A DNA stretch of 44,131 bases. It comes from Gammaproteobacteria bacterium UBA2168 (GTDB lineage: Bacteria > Pseudomonadota > Gammaproteobacteria > Pseudomonadales > Azotimanducaceae). Position numbers and translations under genes: made by a program. Location of the stretch: contig DCWG01000094.1 in the NCBI GenBank assembly GCA_002327525.1, forward strand, positions 1-44,131, read 5' to 3'. Positions 24,944-34,240 of this stretch are shown in pieces. Below the pieces are notes generated by a model. The model was not told the origin of the DNA and did no database searches. It saw nothing but the letters and a program-made list of their open reading frames with translations. Positions within the stretch are counted from its first letter, which is position 1; the number at the start of each line of letters is the position of its first letter.

Positions 24944-25734
24944 TAATAACCGGTTTTTTCGCGTTCCTGTTGCTGGGTACCTCGGGCTGCCGCCAGGTCC
25001 TGTGCCGCTGCACGGCCCATGAAACCTGCGTCACTGCCGAGCGTCACGAAATTGAATCCCCACTCCAGATAGCGCTGTGCGAACTGGAGGCTCGAAGTGT
25101 GAATGCCGATGGCGGTATCGTGTGTTTTGCAGGCATCCGCGATACGGCGCACGGTGGCCGCGTGCTTCTCATCGGTCGTATCACCCTGAGGTGGCAGCCC
25201 TATGGCCAGCGCCAGGTCTGACGGTCCGATGTACACACCGTCCAGGCCAGGCGTGCTGACGATGGCGTCGAGGTTCTCGAGAGCTTCTTCTGTCTCGATC
25301 ATGGCGATGCAGGCTGTCTGCTCGTTGGCCTCGGCGGCATACCCACGGCCCGCATACAGAGCGGCTCGGATGGGCCCGAAGGAACGGTTGCCGTCCGGTG
25401 GATAGCGGCACGCGGCAACAGCCTGCTCCGCCTCCCGGCGATTGTTGACCAGCGGCACGATGACTCCGTATGCACCGACGTCCAGCACCTTCATGATCTC
25501 GTAGGGCTCATTCCAGGGAACACGAACGATGGGCGTTGCGTTGGACGTGGAGATCGCCGGCAGCATCGCGGTCAGGTCCTGGTAGTCGATCAACCCGTGC
25601 TGCAGATCCACGCATACCCAGTCAAAGCCCATGTTGGCCAGCATCTCGGCGCTGTAGGTGTTGGCCATCGACAGCCACACCCCGATGGTCTGCCCGCCCT
25701 CGCGCCAGGTGGTCAATGCCGTGTTTTCCCGCAT
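24943..25734 (-). CDS. HpcH/HpaI-family class II aldolase
   Basis: A 263-aa aldolase of the HpaI/RhmA family, a metal-dependent TIM barrel that cleaves 2-keto-3-deoxy or 4-hydroxy-2-keto acids to pyruvate and an aldehyde. VCVDLQHGLIDYQ, the catalytic-Arg segment IVRVPWNEP, the metal ligand in IAMIETEEALEN and YIGPSDLALAIG are all intact. It is the first gene of the coupled set aldolase, enoyl-CoA hydratase, rmuC, and is divergent from the hydroxyacid dehydrogenase (104 bp between starts). The true substrate is not evident. Confidence 0.9.
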   Translation of the reverse strand: MRENTALTTWREGGQTIGVWLSMANTYSAEMLANMGFDWVCVDLQHGLIDYQDLTAMLPAISTSNATPIVRVPWNEPYEIMKVLDVGAYGVIVPLVNNRREAEQAVAACRYPPDGNRSFGPIRAALYAGRGYAAEANEQTACIAMIETEEALENLDAIVSTPGLDGVYIGPSDLALAIGLPPQGDTTDEKHAATVRRIADACKTHDTAIGIHTSSLQFAQRYLEWGFNFVTLGSDAGFMGRAAAQDLAAARGTQQQEREKTGY

Positions 25735-25838
25735 ACTCGGGGTTCCCCCGTTTTCGATTCTCGGCAGATTATCACATCATGACACTCCGCAGCCGGCGTG
25801 CGAGAATCGCCGGCTTGGTCTTAGGGAGTGGTTCGAAA

Positions 25839-26888
25839 GTGAAAAAACAGGTCGCCATACAGCTGCCGCGCCAGGCGAGACCGGCGGAAGTTACTGAGCG
25901 TTACGCCTTCGAACTCGAGGCATTGGCCCCTGTCGCCGACATCGTCGAAGTAGACGGTGCGACACCCGAGAGTTTTGCAGAAGGCGCACGTCAGGCAGAC
26001 GCTGTCATCACCGGCTGGGGCATCCGAATAGATGAACAGATCATCTCGCAGCTTGAGAAGTGCGTGGTGATCGGAGTGGGTAGCGTCGGCGTGGACATGG
26101 TCGATATCGACGCTGCAACGCGGGCGGGTATCGTGGTCACCAACGTTCCGGACGTGTTTATCGAAGAAGTCGCCGATCACGCGCTCATGTTGCTGCTCTC
26201 CGCCGCAAGGCGAATCAAAGTCATAAATCGCATGGCCGCATCCGAGGACTGGTATCAGGGCCGGCCCCTGCTCAATCGCGTGCCGAGACTCATGGGCCAG
26301 ACCATTGGATTGCTCGCCTTCGGCAACGTGGCCCGCTGTACCGCCCGGCGCGCGGCCGCGTTCGGCATGAATGTCATCGCTCACGATCCATATGTCAGTG
26401 AACTGACCATCAGCGAGGCGGGCGTAGAGCCCGTGAGCTTCAACGAGCTGCTCGAACGTTCGGACTATCTCTCCGTACATGCTCCCCTGAACGCGGAAAC
26501 CCGACATCTGGTGGATGCCGCTGCCTTTGCGCGCATGAAGGACTCCGCCGTCGTGGTGAATACCGCACGCGGCCCCATCATCAACGAAGTCGACCTGATC
26601 ACTGCCTTGCAATCCGGCACCATCGCTGCCGCCGGCCTCGACGTGCTGGAGCAGGAACCGCCCGAGCTCGACAATCCGCTGCTGGCCATGGAAAACGTGA
26701 TCGTCACACCTCACGTTGCCTCAGCCACTACCCGCATGCGGCCGGAGACGCGGCGTCGGGTCGGACGTGAGGTCACGCTGGTGCTCAGAAACCGCTGGCC
26801 CATGAGCTGTGTCAATCCAACGGTGTTACCGCGTGTCGAACTGGAGCGGTGGCAGCCGTACCCGATGAATCGTGGACCGAACCGTTGA
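25839..26888 (+). CDS. D-isomer-specific 2-hydroxyacid dehydrogenase
   Basis: A 349-aa NAD-dependent dehydrogenase resembling the CtBP/phosphoglycerate dehydrogenase branch. Conserved pieces include GVGSVGVDMVDIDAA, VPDVFIEEVADHAL, the Arg in VNTARGPIINE, the Glu in LEQEPPELDNP and the His in VTPHVASAT. The dinucleotide loop reads GLLAFGNVA, with Ala where two glycines are usual, which may alter cofactor binding. GTG 25839 is preferred (AGGGAG 9 bp upstream, product MKKQVAIQLP); ATG 25779 would add 20 residues. The longer frame upstream overlaps the aldolase and is not coding. Substrate unknown. Confidence 0.88.
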   Translation: MKKQVAIQLPRQARPAEVTERYAFELEALAPVADIVEVDGATPESFAEGARQADAVITGWGIRIDEQIISQLEKCVVIGVGSVGVDMVDIDAATRAGIVVTNVPDVFIEEVADHALMLLLSAARRIKVINRMAASEDWYQGRPLLNRVPRLMGQTIGLLAFGNVARCTARRAAAFGMNVIAHDPYVSELTISEAGVEPVSFNELLERSDYLSVHAPLNAETRHLVDAAAFARMKDSAVVVNTARGPIINEVDLITALQSGTIAAAGLDVLEQEPPELDNPLLAMENVIVTPHVASATTRMRPETRRRVGREVTLVLRNRWPMSCVNPTVLPRVELERWQPYPMNRGPNR

Positions 26889-26914
26889 GAAACCTCTGAA
26901 ACAACGCAGTTAGA

Positions 26915-27581
26915 ATGAATAAAGCGCTCGTCATCACACTCACCCTTTTCGTGAGTCTCGCGATCTGCGCAGATGCCACCGCAGATATCATCGAAACCCT
27001 GGGAGAGGCCATGGCGGCCGAATCGCTCCCTGCCGCCGGCCGAGAATGCGACGCTAACCGCAAGCTCGTCTAGACGTTGGTTTTTTCGGCGTCACTCCCG
27101 AGGCGGGTGCTGGAACTACTTCCGGGTGGCGGCTGGTACACGCGGCTGCTCGCGCCACTTCTACACGACGGCGGAAAGCTGTTTGTTCCATCGGCACACA
27201 GTACGTGGAGACCAACCTCATCGGCCGGCCCGGCTTCGACCGCATCGAAGTGATTCCTGCGGTGGGTGAATTCAAACGGGTGGCCGGCCTATCGAGGGTC
27301 TCACGTTCGATACCGAGGGCATGGACATGGTGCTCACGTTCCGCAATTTGCACAACTTCACACCGGCCGGCACATGCAGGGTGAGAGCACCGAAAACTGG
27401 CGGTGAATGTATCCGGTGATCATGACCCGGGAGATAGGAGATACATGAAATCGGCTTTCAGCTGGTGGCCTCCAGCGATCTCCACTACCGTGCGGACGAC
27501 GAATTGTGCTACGAGGTGGGAAGACACTCCGTGGCGGGAAACACCGACCGTTTTATGTTACTGTTCAAGAAGCTAGAATAG
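26915..27581 (+). pseudogene. Decayed secreted SAM-dependent methyltransferase-like gene (COG4798-like)
   Basis: The first frame (26915-27073) gives a signal peptide and ECDANRKLV, then a stop. The rest of a recognisable protein continues in other frames. VLELLPGGGWYTRLLAPLL (27106-27162) is the SAM-binding motif I region. GTQYVETNLIGRPGFDRIEVI follows in another frame, then GLTFDTEGMDMVLTFRNLHNF, and finally ADDELCYEVGRHSVAGNTDR to LLFKKLE with TAG at 27581. At least four frame changes and a stop mean this is not one sequencing slip. The intact family is a periplasmic or secreted predicted methyltransferase of about 260 aa. The flank at 27582-27640 is unusually A/T-rich. Confidence 0.75.
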
Positions 27582-27638
27582 ATAGATATTTTAGATAGTT
27601 ACAACCTATATATAGATTTGACACGAATAAACTGAGCT

Positions 27639-28802
27639 TCAACCGAGAGTATCGTACAGCGCTCTTACAAGACGCCCGGCCCGGGTATCACCATCCAACG
27701 TCGTCTGCATCTGATTCATCACATAGCCAAATGCTATTCCGTGTTCCGGATCGGCGAATCCGAGCGATCCACCAGCACCAGCGTGACCGAAGGCCCTTGC
27801 GGACGGTCCGTATTCGCCACCTGTGTTGAGGATGACGCCGCGTCCGCGGCGCAGCACCCTATCGAGCACAAGATCATCCTGCTCGCCCACTTCCTCCCGT
27901 GTGAGCGCATCTATTGTGGCCGACTTCAACACACGCACGCCCTGAAAGACCCCACCGCAGGCGAGCGCTGCATAGAGGCCCGCTACACCGCGCGCGGTGG
28001 CGTGTCCGTTGGATGCGGCAATCTCGGCTGCCTGCCAGGGCCGGCTGGAGGCATCCCCGTAGGGGCGTATGATCGGATTGTCCAATGCAACGGAATGCAG
28101 CGCCGGGCGTTCGATGGCCGCCAGTTGCCCGGCATCCGGTAAAATCCGAGCACGGCCCGCCGCTATCATGGGCGCCACCCGCGTCATCTCTCCCTCCGTA
28201 AGTCCGATGTGACAGTCGGCGCGCAGCGGTGCAGCGATCTCCGTTCGAAACACGTCGCCCATCGTGCGACCGGTCACGATTCGGATGAGATTCCCGGCCA
28301 GATATCCCCAGGTGATGGCGTGGTAGCCCACTGCGGTACCCGGCGACCAAAATGGTTCCTGCCGTTCGAGCAGTGCACACATCTTCTCCCAGTCATACAG
28401 GTCTTCGACCGTCAGGGTGTCCGATACCCCGCAGAGCCCCCCCTGATGCGACAACAACTGCGCCACAGTGAGACCACCGCTCGCCGCCCGCAGCACCGGC
28501 CAGTAGGCTTTCACCGGTGCATCGTAGTCGAGCGCGCCCTGCTCCACCGCCCAGGCGACGGCGGCGGCCCCGAAGCCCTTTGTCGTGGAATAGACGTTGA
28601 CCAGCGTGTCTTCACACCAGGGAACGGATTGTGCGAGATCCTGATGCCCGCCCCACAGGTCGACGACGATGTCATCGCCATGGGTGATGCACAACCCAGC
28701 CCCCACATCGACGCTCTCGATGAAATTGGCGATGAATACATCGCGTATGGATTCCAAACCGGATGCGGTGCGCCCTTGGATGGGAGGTAAGTCGTATGTC
28801 AT
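27639..28802 (-). CDS. Serine hydrolase, beta-lactamase/family VIII esterase-like
   Basis: A 387-aa protein of the class C beta-lactamase/EstB esterase fold. The catalytic SxxK is STTKG (about residue 87), followed by a Tyr motif YHAIT (the variant of Y-x-N), a middle section QLLSHQGGL and a C-terminal HAGAGGSLGFADPE in place of the KTG box. There is no signal peptide, so it is probably a cytoplasmic esterase rather than a beta-lactamase. ATG 28802 is chosen over a TTG at 28820. It is divergent from the CoA-transferase gene (106 bp apart), and its 3' end meets the methyltransferase pseudogene. Confidence 0.88.
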   Translation of the reverse strand: MTYDLPPIQGRTASGLESIRDVFIANFIESVDVGAGLCITHGDDIVVDLWGGHQDLAQSVPWCEDTLVNVYSTTKGFGAAAVAWAVEQGALDYDAPVKAYWPVLRAASGGLTVAQLLSHQGGLCGVSDTLTVEDLYDWEKMCALLERQEPFWSPGTAVGYHAITWGYLAGNLIRIVTGRTMGDVFRTEIAAPLRADCHIGLTEGEMTRVAPMIAAGRARILPDAGQLAAIERPALHSVALDNPIIRPYGDASSRPWQAAEIAASNGHATARGVAGLYAALACGGVFQGVRVLKSATIDALTREEVGEQDDLVLDRVLRRGRGVILNTGGEYGPSARAFGHAGAGGSLGFADPEHGIAFGYVMNQMQTTLDGDTRAGRLVRALYDTLG

Positions 28803-28908
28803 TCGCCCGATGATGATCAATACAGCCTATCGGGTCCACCCGGAAGGCTGAAAACCGAGCGTTCAATCCTCTAGACTGGCGCATTCGTTCAGGAACAGGG
28901 AGCCTGAT

Positions 28909-30156
28909 ATGAGCATCCGCCGGGGACCACTCGCCGACCTCACGATTATCGATTGCACCATGGCGCTGGCCGGGCCTTTCGGTACCGCCCTGCTGGCAGA
29001 CATGGGCGCTAACGTCATCAAGGTCGAGCCGCCCTCGGGCGACTCGTTCCGTCCGCTGCCGCCGACGTCGCCGGACTACGCCAACGCCGGTCGCGATGCA
29101 GACACGGGAGTCGACTACGGTGCGCCTTTCGCAACTGTCAATCGCAACAAACGCAGCGTAGTGCTGGATTTCAAGGATACGGCGGACCGTGAGAAGTTGC
29201 TCGAACTCTGTGAACAGGCGGATGCTATCGTCGAGAACATGCGCACGGGTGTCATGGACAAACTCGGTCTCGGGTACGAAGTTGTGCGCGCGCGAAACCC
29301 CCGAATCGTTTATGGGGCGGTTCGCGGTTTCGGTGATCCCCGCACGGGGGAGAGCCCCTACGCAGAGTGGCCCTGCTACGATCTGGTGGCTCAGAGCATG
29401 GGCGGCGTCGTGGGCCTGACCGGTCCAGAGGACGACCCGGGCTATCCCTGCGGTACCGCCGTGGGCGACGTGTATCCGGGCACCCTCATGGCACTGGGCG
29501 TGCTGGCGGCCGTGCATCATGCGCGGAGTTCAGGCGAGGGTCAGTTCATGGATGTGGCCATGTACGACGCGATGCTGGCTTTCGCCGGATTAGCGCACAG
29601 CGGATACGGACACAGCGGCTCGAATGCCAAACCCAATGGGCGGCACCAGCGCGCGCTGATGCCGTTCGGTATCTATCCGGCCAAAGACGGCGAGGTTGCA
29701 ATTTGTGCGCCCGGTCCGAGCCACTGGCCGCTCTTGTGTGAAGCCATGCAGCGACCCGACCTCGCCGACGACGAGCGCACCCGCAACAATTTCATTCGTG
29801 TGAAGAACGGCACTTTCATCATCGAGCAGGTCAGTGCCTGGAGCGACACGTTGACAAAACGGGAGATACTCGAACTGCTCGGCGGAAAGGTCCCGTGCGG
29901 GCCGGTGAATACCTCTGCAGATGTATTCGAGGATCCTCATGTCGAGGCGCGTGAGATGCTGATGCACTTCAAACCACGGGGGGAGAACCCTGAGGTTGCG
30001 ATTATCGGCAGTCCATTGAAGTTCACGAAGACGCCTACTGGATTGTATGCAGCACCGCCCCGGCTTGGTGAGCATGGTGAGGAGATCTTCGAGGAATTGC
30101 GTATCAACCGCGTGGGGAGCGATTTGTCCGGATTCTCGGGGGAAGATCGGTCTTGA
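28909..30156 (+). CDS. CaiB/BaiF family III CoA-transferase
   Basis: A 415-aa class III CoA-transferase. The N-terminal signature runs LAGPFGTALLADMGANVIKV then EPPSGD; NRNKRSVVLDFK and GGVVGLTGPEDDPGYPCGTA are also present. The catalytic Asp is probably D220 in FMDVAMYDAML. Family members swap CoA between acyl donors and carboxylic acids (oxalate, carnitine, glutarate, benzylsuccinate). A clear AGGGAG precedes the ATG. A glutaryl-CoA dehydrogenase-like gene lies at 35694, so a glutarate or related dicarboxylate is possible but unproved. It ends 10 bp from the convergent sulfotransferase. Confidence 0.92.
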   Translation: MSIRRGPLADLTIIDCTMALAGPFGTALLADMGANVIKVEPPSGDSFRPLPPTSPDYANAGRDADTGVDYGAPFATVNRNKRSVVLDFKDTADREKLLELCEQADAIVENMRTGVMDKLGLGYEVVRARNPRIVYGAVRGFGDPRTGESPYAEWPCYDLVAQSMGGVVGLTGPEDDPGYPCGTAVGDVYPGTLMALGVLAAVHHARSSGEGQFMDVAMYDAMLAFAGLAHSGYGHSGSNAKPNGRHQRALMPFGIYPAKDGEVAICAPGPSHWPLLCEAMQRPDLADDERTRNNFIRVKNGTFIIEQVSAWSDTLTKREILELLGGKVPCGPVNTSADVFEDPHVEAREMLMHFKPRGENPEVAIIGSPLKFTKTPTGLYAAPPRLGEHGEEIFEELRINRVGSDLSGFSGEDRS

Positions 30157-30166
30157 TCAGCCCGTG

Positions 30167-30994
30167 TCAGGCAGCGTGGTCGCGCAACCGCCGAATCTGG
30201 CGCCTGAGCCAGTGCGTCAAGCCCATGCGCCTGACGTGTAAGTAGGCACGGCGTCTGAACCAGTAGCGCAGCCTGGTTTCGCTTCGTTTGAGGTAGTGGG
30301 GCCAGCTTTCTACGTCGCCCTCCCCAACTGACGCGATGTCTTCGACTATGGATTCCCATGATCGGTCGTCTTCGTAGCCGAAACGTATGAGTTCATCGCT
30401 CAGGTTCGGGAAGCGCTGCAACTGTTGCTTGATTCGGGGTAGGTGCTGTCGCCAGCGGTCCACTGTCGAAGGATCCAGCGGTCGCACACCGCCCAGCGAT
30501 TTCACTGCTGCCACGGGGATCTTTGTGTTTTGCGGAAAGCTAGCAAAATTGTCGGTGCGTTCCAGAAAAGGCAGCTTGGCATGGATCTGCTGCTGAACTA
30601 CTTCTGGATCCCTGATCAGTGTTTCGTAACGCACAACCACGTATTGCGGATGGACGATCAAGCGGCTGATGGCATTTGAATAGTCATACCAGCGTCTGAA
30701 CCCATAAGAATATTTGCCCGCAATAGATTCGGATTGAGTCGTAACCACTGATCGTGGATCTCTGATCATCGCGATTACATACAGATCCGGATCTTGCAGG
30801 AAAACCTCTTCGATTCGTATCGTATCGGAGGACTTCTTCGTCAGGAAACACTCTTCCCCCGGAGGAATCGGTTTGAATAGGGATTGTTCGTTCTCTGAGC
30901 GCCCTGAGAAGCGGAAACTGTTCCACATGAGTTCCATCATGAGGGTGGTACCGCTGTGGCGACAACCGACTATATGTATACGCTGGCTTTGCAT
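30167..30994 (-). CDS. Sulfotransferase family protein
   Basis: A 275-aa protein starting MQSQRIHIVGCRHSGTTLMM. The segment CRHSGTT is the 5'-phosphosulfate-binding P-loop of PAPS-dependent sulfotransferases, followed by the 3'-phosphate-binding region MIRDPRSVVTTQSES. The C-terminal part (FRRRAYLHVRRMGLTHWLRR) is basic. The acceptor could be a carbohydrate, lipid or small molecule; no glycan genes are adjacent. The frame extends to 31123, but the upstream residues look non-coding. The 205 bp between this start and the tRNA-Cys show no gene. Confidence 0.82.
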   Translation of the reverse strand: MQSQRIHIVGCRHSGTTLMMELMWNSFRFSGRSENEQSLFKPIPPGEECFLTKKSSDTIRIEEVFLQDPDLYVIAMIRDPRSVVTTQSESIAGKYSYGFRRWYDYSNAISRLIVHPQYVVVRYETLIRDPEVVQQQIHAKLPFLERTDNFASFPQNTKIPVAAVKSLGGVRPLDPSTVDRWRQHLPRIKQQLQRFPNLSDELIRFGYEDDRSWESIVEDIASVGEGDVESWPHYLKRSETRLRYWFRRRAYLHVRRMGLTHWLRRQIRRLRDHAA

Positions 30995-31199
30995 CCGGGA
31001 AGTGTCACACAGAACGGGCCTGACTCCAACGTGGATGCCAGGAGGTGGTGGCGACCTCGCTCGTATTTCGCTCAGGCCACATACGGTGGTGCCATCGTAG
31101 ATGGCGCGTATGTATCCCCTCACGAAATGCTGCGCGCGGCGTTCGAATCACTAGCTCTAGAACGTCTGGCAGTCCGAAATATGTGAACGAAGAAGAATG

Positions 31200-31273
31200 T
31201 GGAGGCTGAGGTCGGAATCGAACCGGCGTACACGGAGTTGCAGTCCGCTGCATAACCACTCTGCCACTCAGCC
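31200..31273 (-). tRNA. tRNA-Cys (GCA)
   Basis: Read on the minus strand, a full cloverleaf with acceptor arms GGCTGAG/CTCAGCC, D-arm GGCAGAGTGGTTATGCAGC, anticodon stem-loop GGACTGCAACTCC (anticodon GCA), T-loop GGTTCGATTCC and encoded CCA. It is the last of three tRNAs after pgsA. Confidence 0.95.
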
Positions 31274-31360
31274 TTTGGGTTTTCGTCACCACTGGCCGTG
31301 ATGACGAGGCGCGCATTCTAGCGGGGTTGAGTCCGCAACGCGAACCTCAGGGCGCGAGAC

Positions 31361-31447
31361 TGGTGCCCGGGGCGGGAGTTGAACCCGCATGGAGTTATCT
31401 CCGAGGGATTTTAAGTCCCTTGTGTCTACCAGTTTCACCACCCGGGC
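31361..31447 (-). tRNA. tRNA-Leu (UAA)
   Basis: An 87-nt class II tRNA on the minus strand: acceptor GCCCGGG/CCCGGGC, anticodon loop CTTAAAA (anticodon UAA), long variable arm around CGGAGATAACTCC, T-loop GGTTCAACTCC and encoded CCA. Confidence 0.95.
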
Positions 31448-31461
31448 GCGTTGACTCGAAA

Positions 31462-31548
31462 TGGTGCCCAGGGCGAGAGTCGAACTCGCACGCCGCTGAG
31501 GGCACTGGAACCTAAATCCAGCTTGTCTACCAGTTCCAACACCTGGGC
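31462..31548 (-). tRNA. tRNA-Leu (UAG)
   Basis: An 87-nt class II tRNA on the minus strand: acceptor GCCCAGG/CCTGGGC, anticodon stem-loop CTGGATTTAGGTTCCAG (anticodon UAG), long variable arm, T-loop AGTTCGACTCT and encoded CCA. It is 14 bp from the other tRNA-Leu. Confidence 0.95.
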
Positions 31549-31619
31549 ATGATCCCCCGCCGCTCATGCAAGCGTGCGGGCAGCGCATTCTACCCGCTCG
31601 GGCATGCCAGGGCACGGCC

Positions 31620-32186
31620 TTACTGTTGGGGATCGAAGCCGTCCTTCAAGGTCGGCCACGCGGCGTGGAGGTAGACCACCATGGACCACAGCGTCATTAA
31701 CGCAGCCGCATACAACAGTACGTAACCGGCGATCACCAGATAACGCTCTGGATCAGGCGGGTTGGCGAGGAGCACTGCGAGGGCCACCATCTGCAGTGTG
31801 GTCTTGACCTTGCCGAGCATGGATACGGCTACCAGCCCGCGACGGTTCATTTCCGCCATCCACTCGCGCAGTGCGCTGATGAAGATTTCGCGGCTGACGA
31901 TGATGATACCCGGCAGTGTCAACCAGATGTTGTGGTGGGCACCGATTAGCAGAACCAGAGCGGTTACCACGATCAGTTTGTCCGCGACGGGATCCAAGAA
32001 AGTGCCAAAGGGCGTGGTCTGCGACAAACGTCTGGCGAGGTATCCGTCCAGCCAGTCGGTGAACGCGGCCAGACCAAACAACAACGCGGCGATGAGATAG
32101 GTGCTCTCCCCCGGAATGAGGTAGAGGATCGCGAATATGGGCACCAGTATGATCCGCGCGAAGGTGAGTAGATTGGGGAGATTCAT
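31620..32186 (-). CDS. pgsA: CDP-diacylglycerol--glycerol-3-phosphate 3-phosphatidyltransferase
   Basis: A 188-aa inner-membrane enzyme making phosphatidylglycerophosphate, the committed step to phosphatidylglycerol and cardiolipin. The CDP-alcohol phosphotransferase motif DG-x2-AR-x8-G-x3-D-x3-D is present (DGYLARRL then TPFGTFLDPVADK). It starts MNLPNLLTFARIILVP, a typical PgsA beginning, at ATG 32186. It follows uvrC (192-bp gap) and precedes the tRNA cluster, as in the enteric uvrY-uvrC-pgsA-tRNA region. Confidence 0.96.
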   Translation of the reverse strand: MNLPNLLTFARIILVPIFAILYLIPGESTYLIAALLFGLAAFTDWLDGYLARRLSQTTPFGTFLDPVADKLIVVTALVLLIGAHHNIWLTLPGIIIVSREIFISALREWMAEMNRRGLVAVSMLGKVKTTLQMVALAVLLANPPDPERYLVIAGYVLLYAAALMTLWSMVVYLHAAWPTLKDGFDPQQ

Positions 32187-32284
32187 GCGCGCGGATTGTA
32201 CACGGTGTGGCCGCATTTTCTGAGTGTGAGGCGCACACACTTGATCGCCTCAGCCATCGGGCGTGCGCTGAAGGCGAAGGATTT

Positions 32285-32305
32285 GCGGCCGCCAACACCG
32301 GCCGC
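32285..32305. other. GC-rich hairpin between uvrC and pgsA
   Basis: A perfect 7-bp stem GCGGCCG/CGGCCGC with a 7-nt loop. No T-run follows on either strand, so it is not a classical terminator. The rest of the 192-bp gap holds no recognisable gene. Confidence 0.35.
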
Positions 32306-32378
32306 TGCATGCGTTCGGCTATGGGGTCGAGCGCACCGAGACCGAATACCAGTTCGTAAAGCCTGCGTGATGGGGTTG

Positions 32379-34208
32379 CTACCCCGCGTGCAGCACGCCG
32401 AATACTTCTTCGGCGAGTTTTCGGCTGATACCCGGCACCTTGGCAATTTCCTCCACGCTGGCACCCTTGAGCGCGGGCATACCACCGAAGTGTGTCAGCA
32501 GTTCACGGCGGCGATTCGGGCCGACGCCGGGAACGTCATCCAGCTCGGAGCGGCGGCGTTGTTTCTGGCGCCGCTGGCGATGCGCGGTGATGGCAAAGCG
32601 GTGGGCCTCGTCCCGGATGTGTTGCAACAGGTGGAATGCGTCGCCCTGGGGGGGAATGGTGACCTCCCCGTCTGTCGTGAAGAAACGCTCGAGACCAGGT
32701 TTGCGCTCCACCCCCTTGGAAATTCCGAGAATCAACACCCCTTCCACCTGCAATTCGATCAACACCGACGCGGCCCGGCCGAGTTGTCCGGGACCACCGT
32801 CGATGACCAGTACGCTGGGCAGTTTGCCCTCGCCCTGCTTCAAGCGCGTGTAGCGGCGCCTGAGCGCCTGCTCCATGGCGGCGTAGTCATCTCCCGCCGT
32901 AATGTCCTCGATGTTGAAACGGCGATAGTCCGATTTGAGCGGACCGTTGGTATCGAACACCACGCAGGAGGCGACAGTGGCCTCCCCCATGGTATGACTG
33001 ATGTCAAAACACTCCAGACGATCAGGTACGTCCTCCAGCACCAGGGCATCCTGCAACGCCACAAACCGTGCGTACACGTTGCGCTTGTCTGCTACATAGG
33101 TGGCCGCACTGTAGGTGGCGTTGTCATCTGCCAGCTTCAACCAACGTGCACGCTGGCCCCGCACCTGTGAGACCACCTCCACTTTGCGACCGCTCTTCGC
33201 GGTAAGGGTCTCTGCCAGCAATTCGGCATCTGGCAACGCTGCCGATGTGATCACCGTGCGCGGCGTATCCCGATCGTCGCCGGCAAGGTAGTACTGGGCG
33301 AGAAAAGCACTCAACAAATCGGGTATGTCGAGAGCCAGCTCGTTGCGCGGAAACCAGGTGCGCTCGCCGAGCATGCGCCCTGAGCGGATGAACAAGGCCT
33401 GCACGCACGGCACGCCGGATTCCGATACCACCGCGAACACATCCACATCACCGGCGGCGCCATGTACGTATTGCGATTCCTGCACGCGCCTCAGCTGCGC
33501 TATCTGATCCCGAAACTTGGCCGCCTTTTCGAATTCGAGTTGCGCCGCGGCCTGCTCCATGTTGCGCTTGAATACATTCAGTACCTGATTGCTCTGGCCG
33601 TCCAGGAAGAGCACTGCGAGTTCTACCTCCTCACCGTAGTTATCCGTATCGGTGAATCCCACACACGGGCCGCTACAGCGTCCGATCTGATACTGCAGAC
33701 AGGGGCGCGACCGATTATTGAAGTAGGAGTCGTCGCACTGTCGAATGCGAAACAGTTTCTGCAACAGATTCAGGCTCTCGCGCACCGCACTCGCCGAAGG
33801 AAAGGGCCCGAAGTAACGTCCCGTCTTGCGTTTCGCGCCTCGATGAAAAGTCAGACGCGGATAATCGGTGTGATCGGTCAGATAGATGTAAGGATAAGAC
33901 TTGTCGTCCCGGAGCACCACGTTGTAGTGCGGACGTTCCTTTTTGATGTAGCTCTGCTCGAGCAACAGCGCTTCGGTCTCACTGTTGGTGACCGTGACTT
34001 CTATGTCGGCGATGCGGGCCACCAGCGCCATCGTCTTGCTGGCAAGTCCGGATGCACGGAAATAGCTGGATACGCGCTTTTTTAGATTGCGCGCCTTACC
34101 GACGTACAGCACCTCCCCGGATGCATCGAGCATCCGGTACACACCCGGTTTCTGACTGAGCGAGGCGAGAAAGGTTTCCGCATCGAAGCTGGACTGGGGG
34201 TCGCGCAT
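32379..34208 (-). CDS. uvrC: Excinuclease ABC subunit C
   Basis: A 609-aa UvrC, the dual-incision nuclease of nucleotide excision repair. The N-terminal GIY-YIG domain (GVYRMLDASGEVLYVGKARNL, about residues 21-41) makes the 3' cut. A UvrB-binding UVR motif (about 205-240, AQLEFEKAAKFRDQIAQLR) and the RNase H-like C-nuclease (ECFDISHTMGEATVASCVVFD, VLIDGGPGQL-type motif) follow. A helix-hairpin-helix pair at the end (DDVPGVGPNRRRELLTHFG) completes it. Length is standard and nothing is missing. It lies downstream of the uvrY and UDG genes. Confidence 0.97.
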   Translation of the reverse strand: MRDPQSSFDAETFLASLSQKPGVYRMLDASGEVLYVGKARNLKKRVSSYFRASGLASKTMALVARIADIEVTVTNSETEALLLEQSYIKKERPHYNVVLRDDKSYPYIYLTDHTDYPRLTFHRGAKRKTGRYFGPFPSASAVRESLNLLQKLFRIRQCDDSYFNNRSRPCLQYQIGRCSGPCVGFTDTDNYGEEVELAVLFLDGQSNQVLNVFKRNMEQAAAQLEFEKAAKFRDQIAQLRRVQESQYVHGAAGDVDVFAVVSESGVPCVQALFIRSGRMLGERTWFPRNELALDIPDLLSAFLAQYYLAGDDRDTPRTVITSAALPDAELLAETLTAKSGRKVEVVSQVRGQRARWLKLADDNATYSAATYVADKRNVYARFVALQDALVLEDVPDRLECFDISHTMGEATVASCVVFDTNGPLKSDYRRFNIEDITAGDDYAAMEQALRRRYTRLKQGEGKLPSVLVIDGGPGQLGRAASVLIELQVEGVLILGISKGVERKPGLERFFTTDGEVTIPPQGDAFHLLQHIRDEAHRFAITAHRQRRQKQRRRSELDDVPGVGPNRRRELLTHFGGMPALKGASVEEIAKVPGISRKLAEEVFGVLHAG

Positions 34209-34240
34209 GGCGGCATCATAGCCCGCGCTCCGGCCCCAAA

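Noticed and set aside
32183..32485. Minus-strand 100-aa ORF between uvrC and pgsA
   Set aside because: Arg/Cys-rich shadow composition, overlapping the uvrC 3' end in another frame; no start signal.
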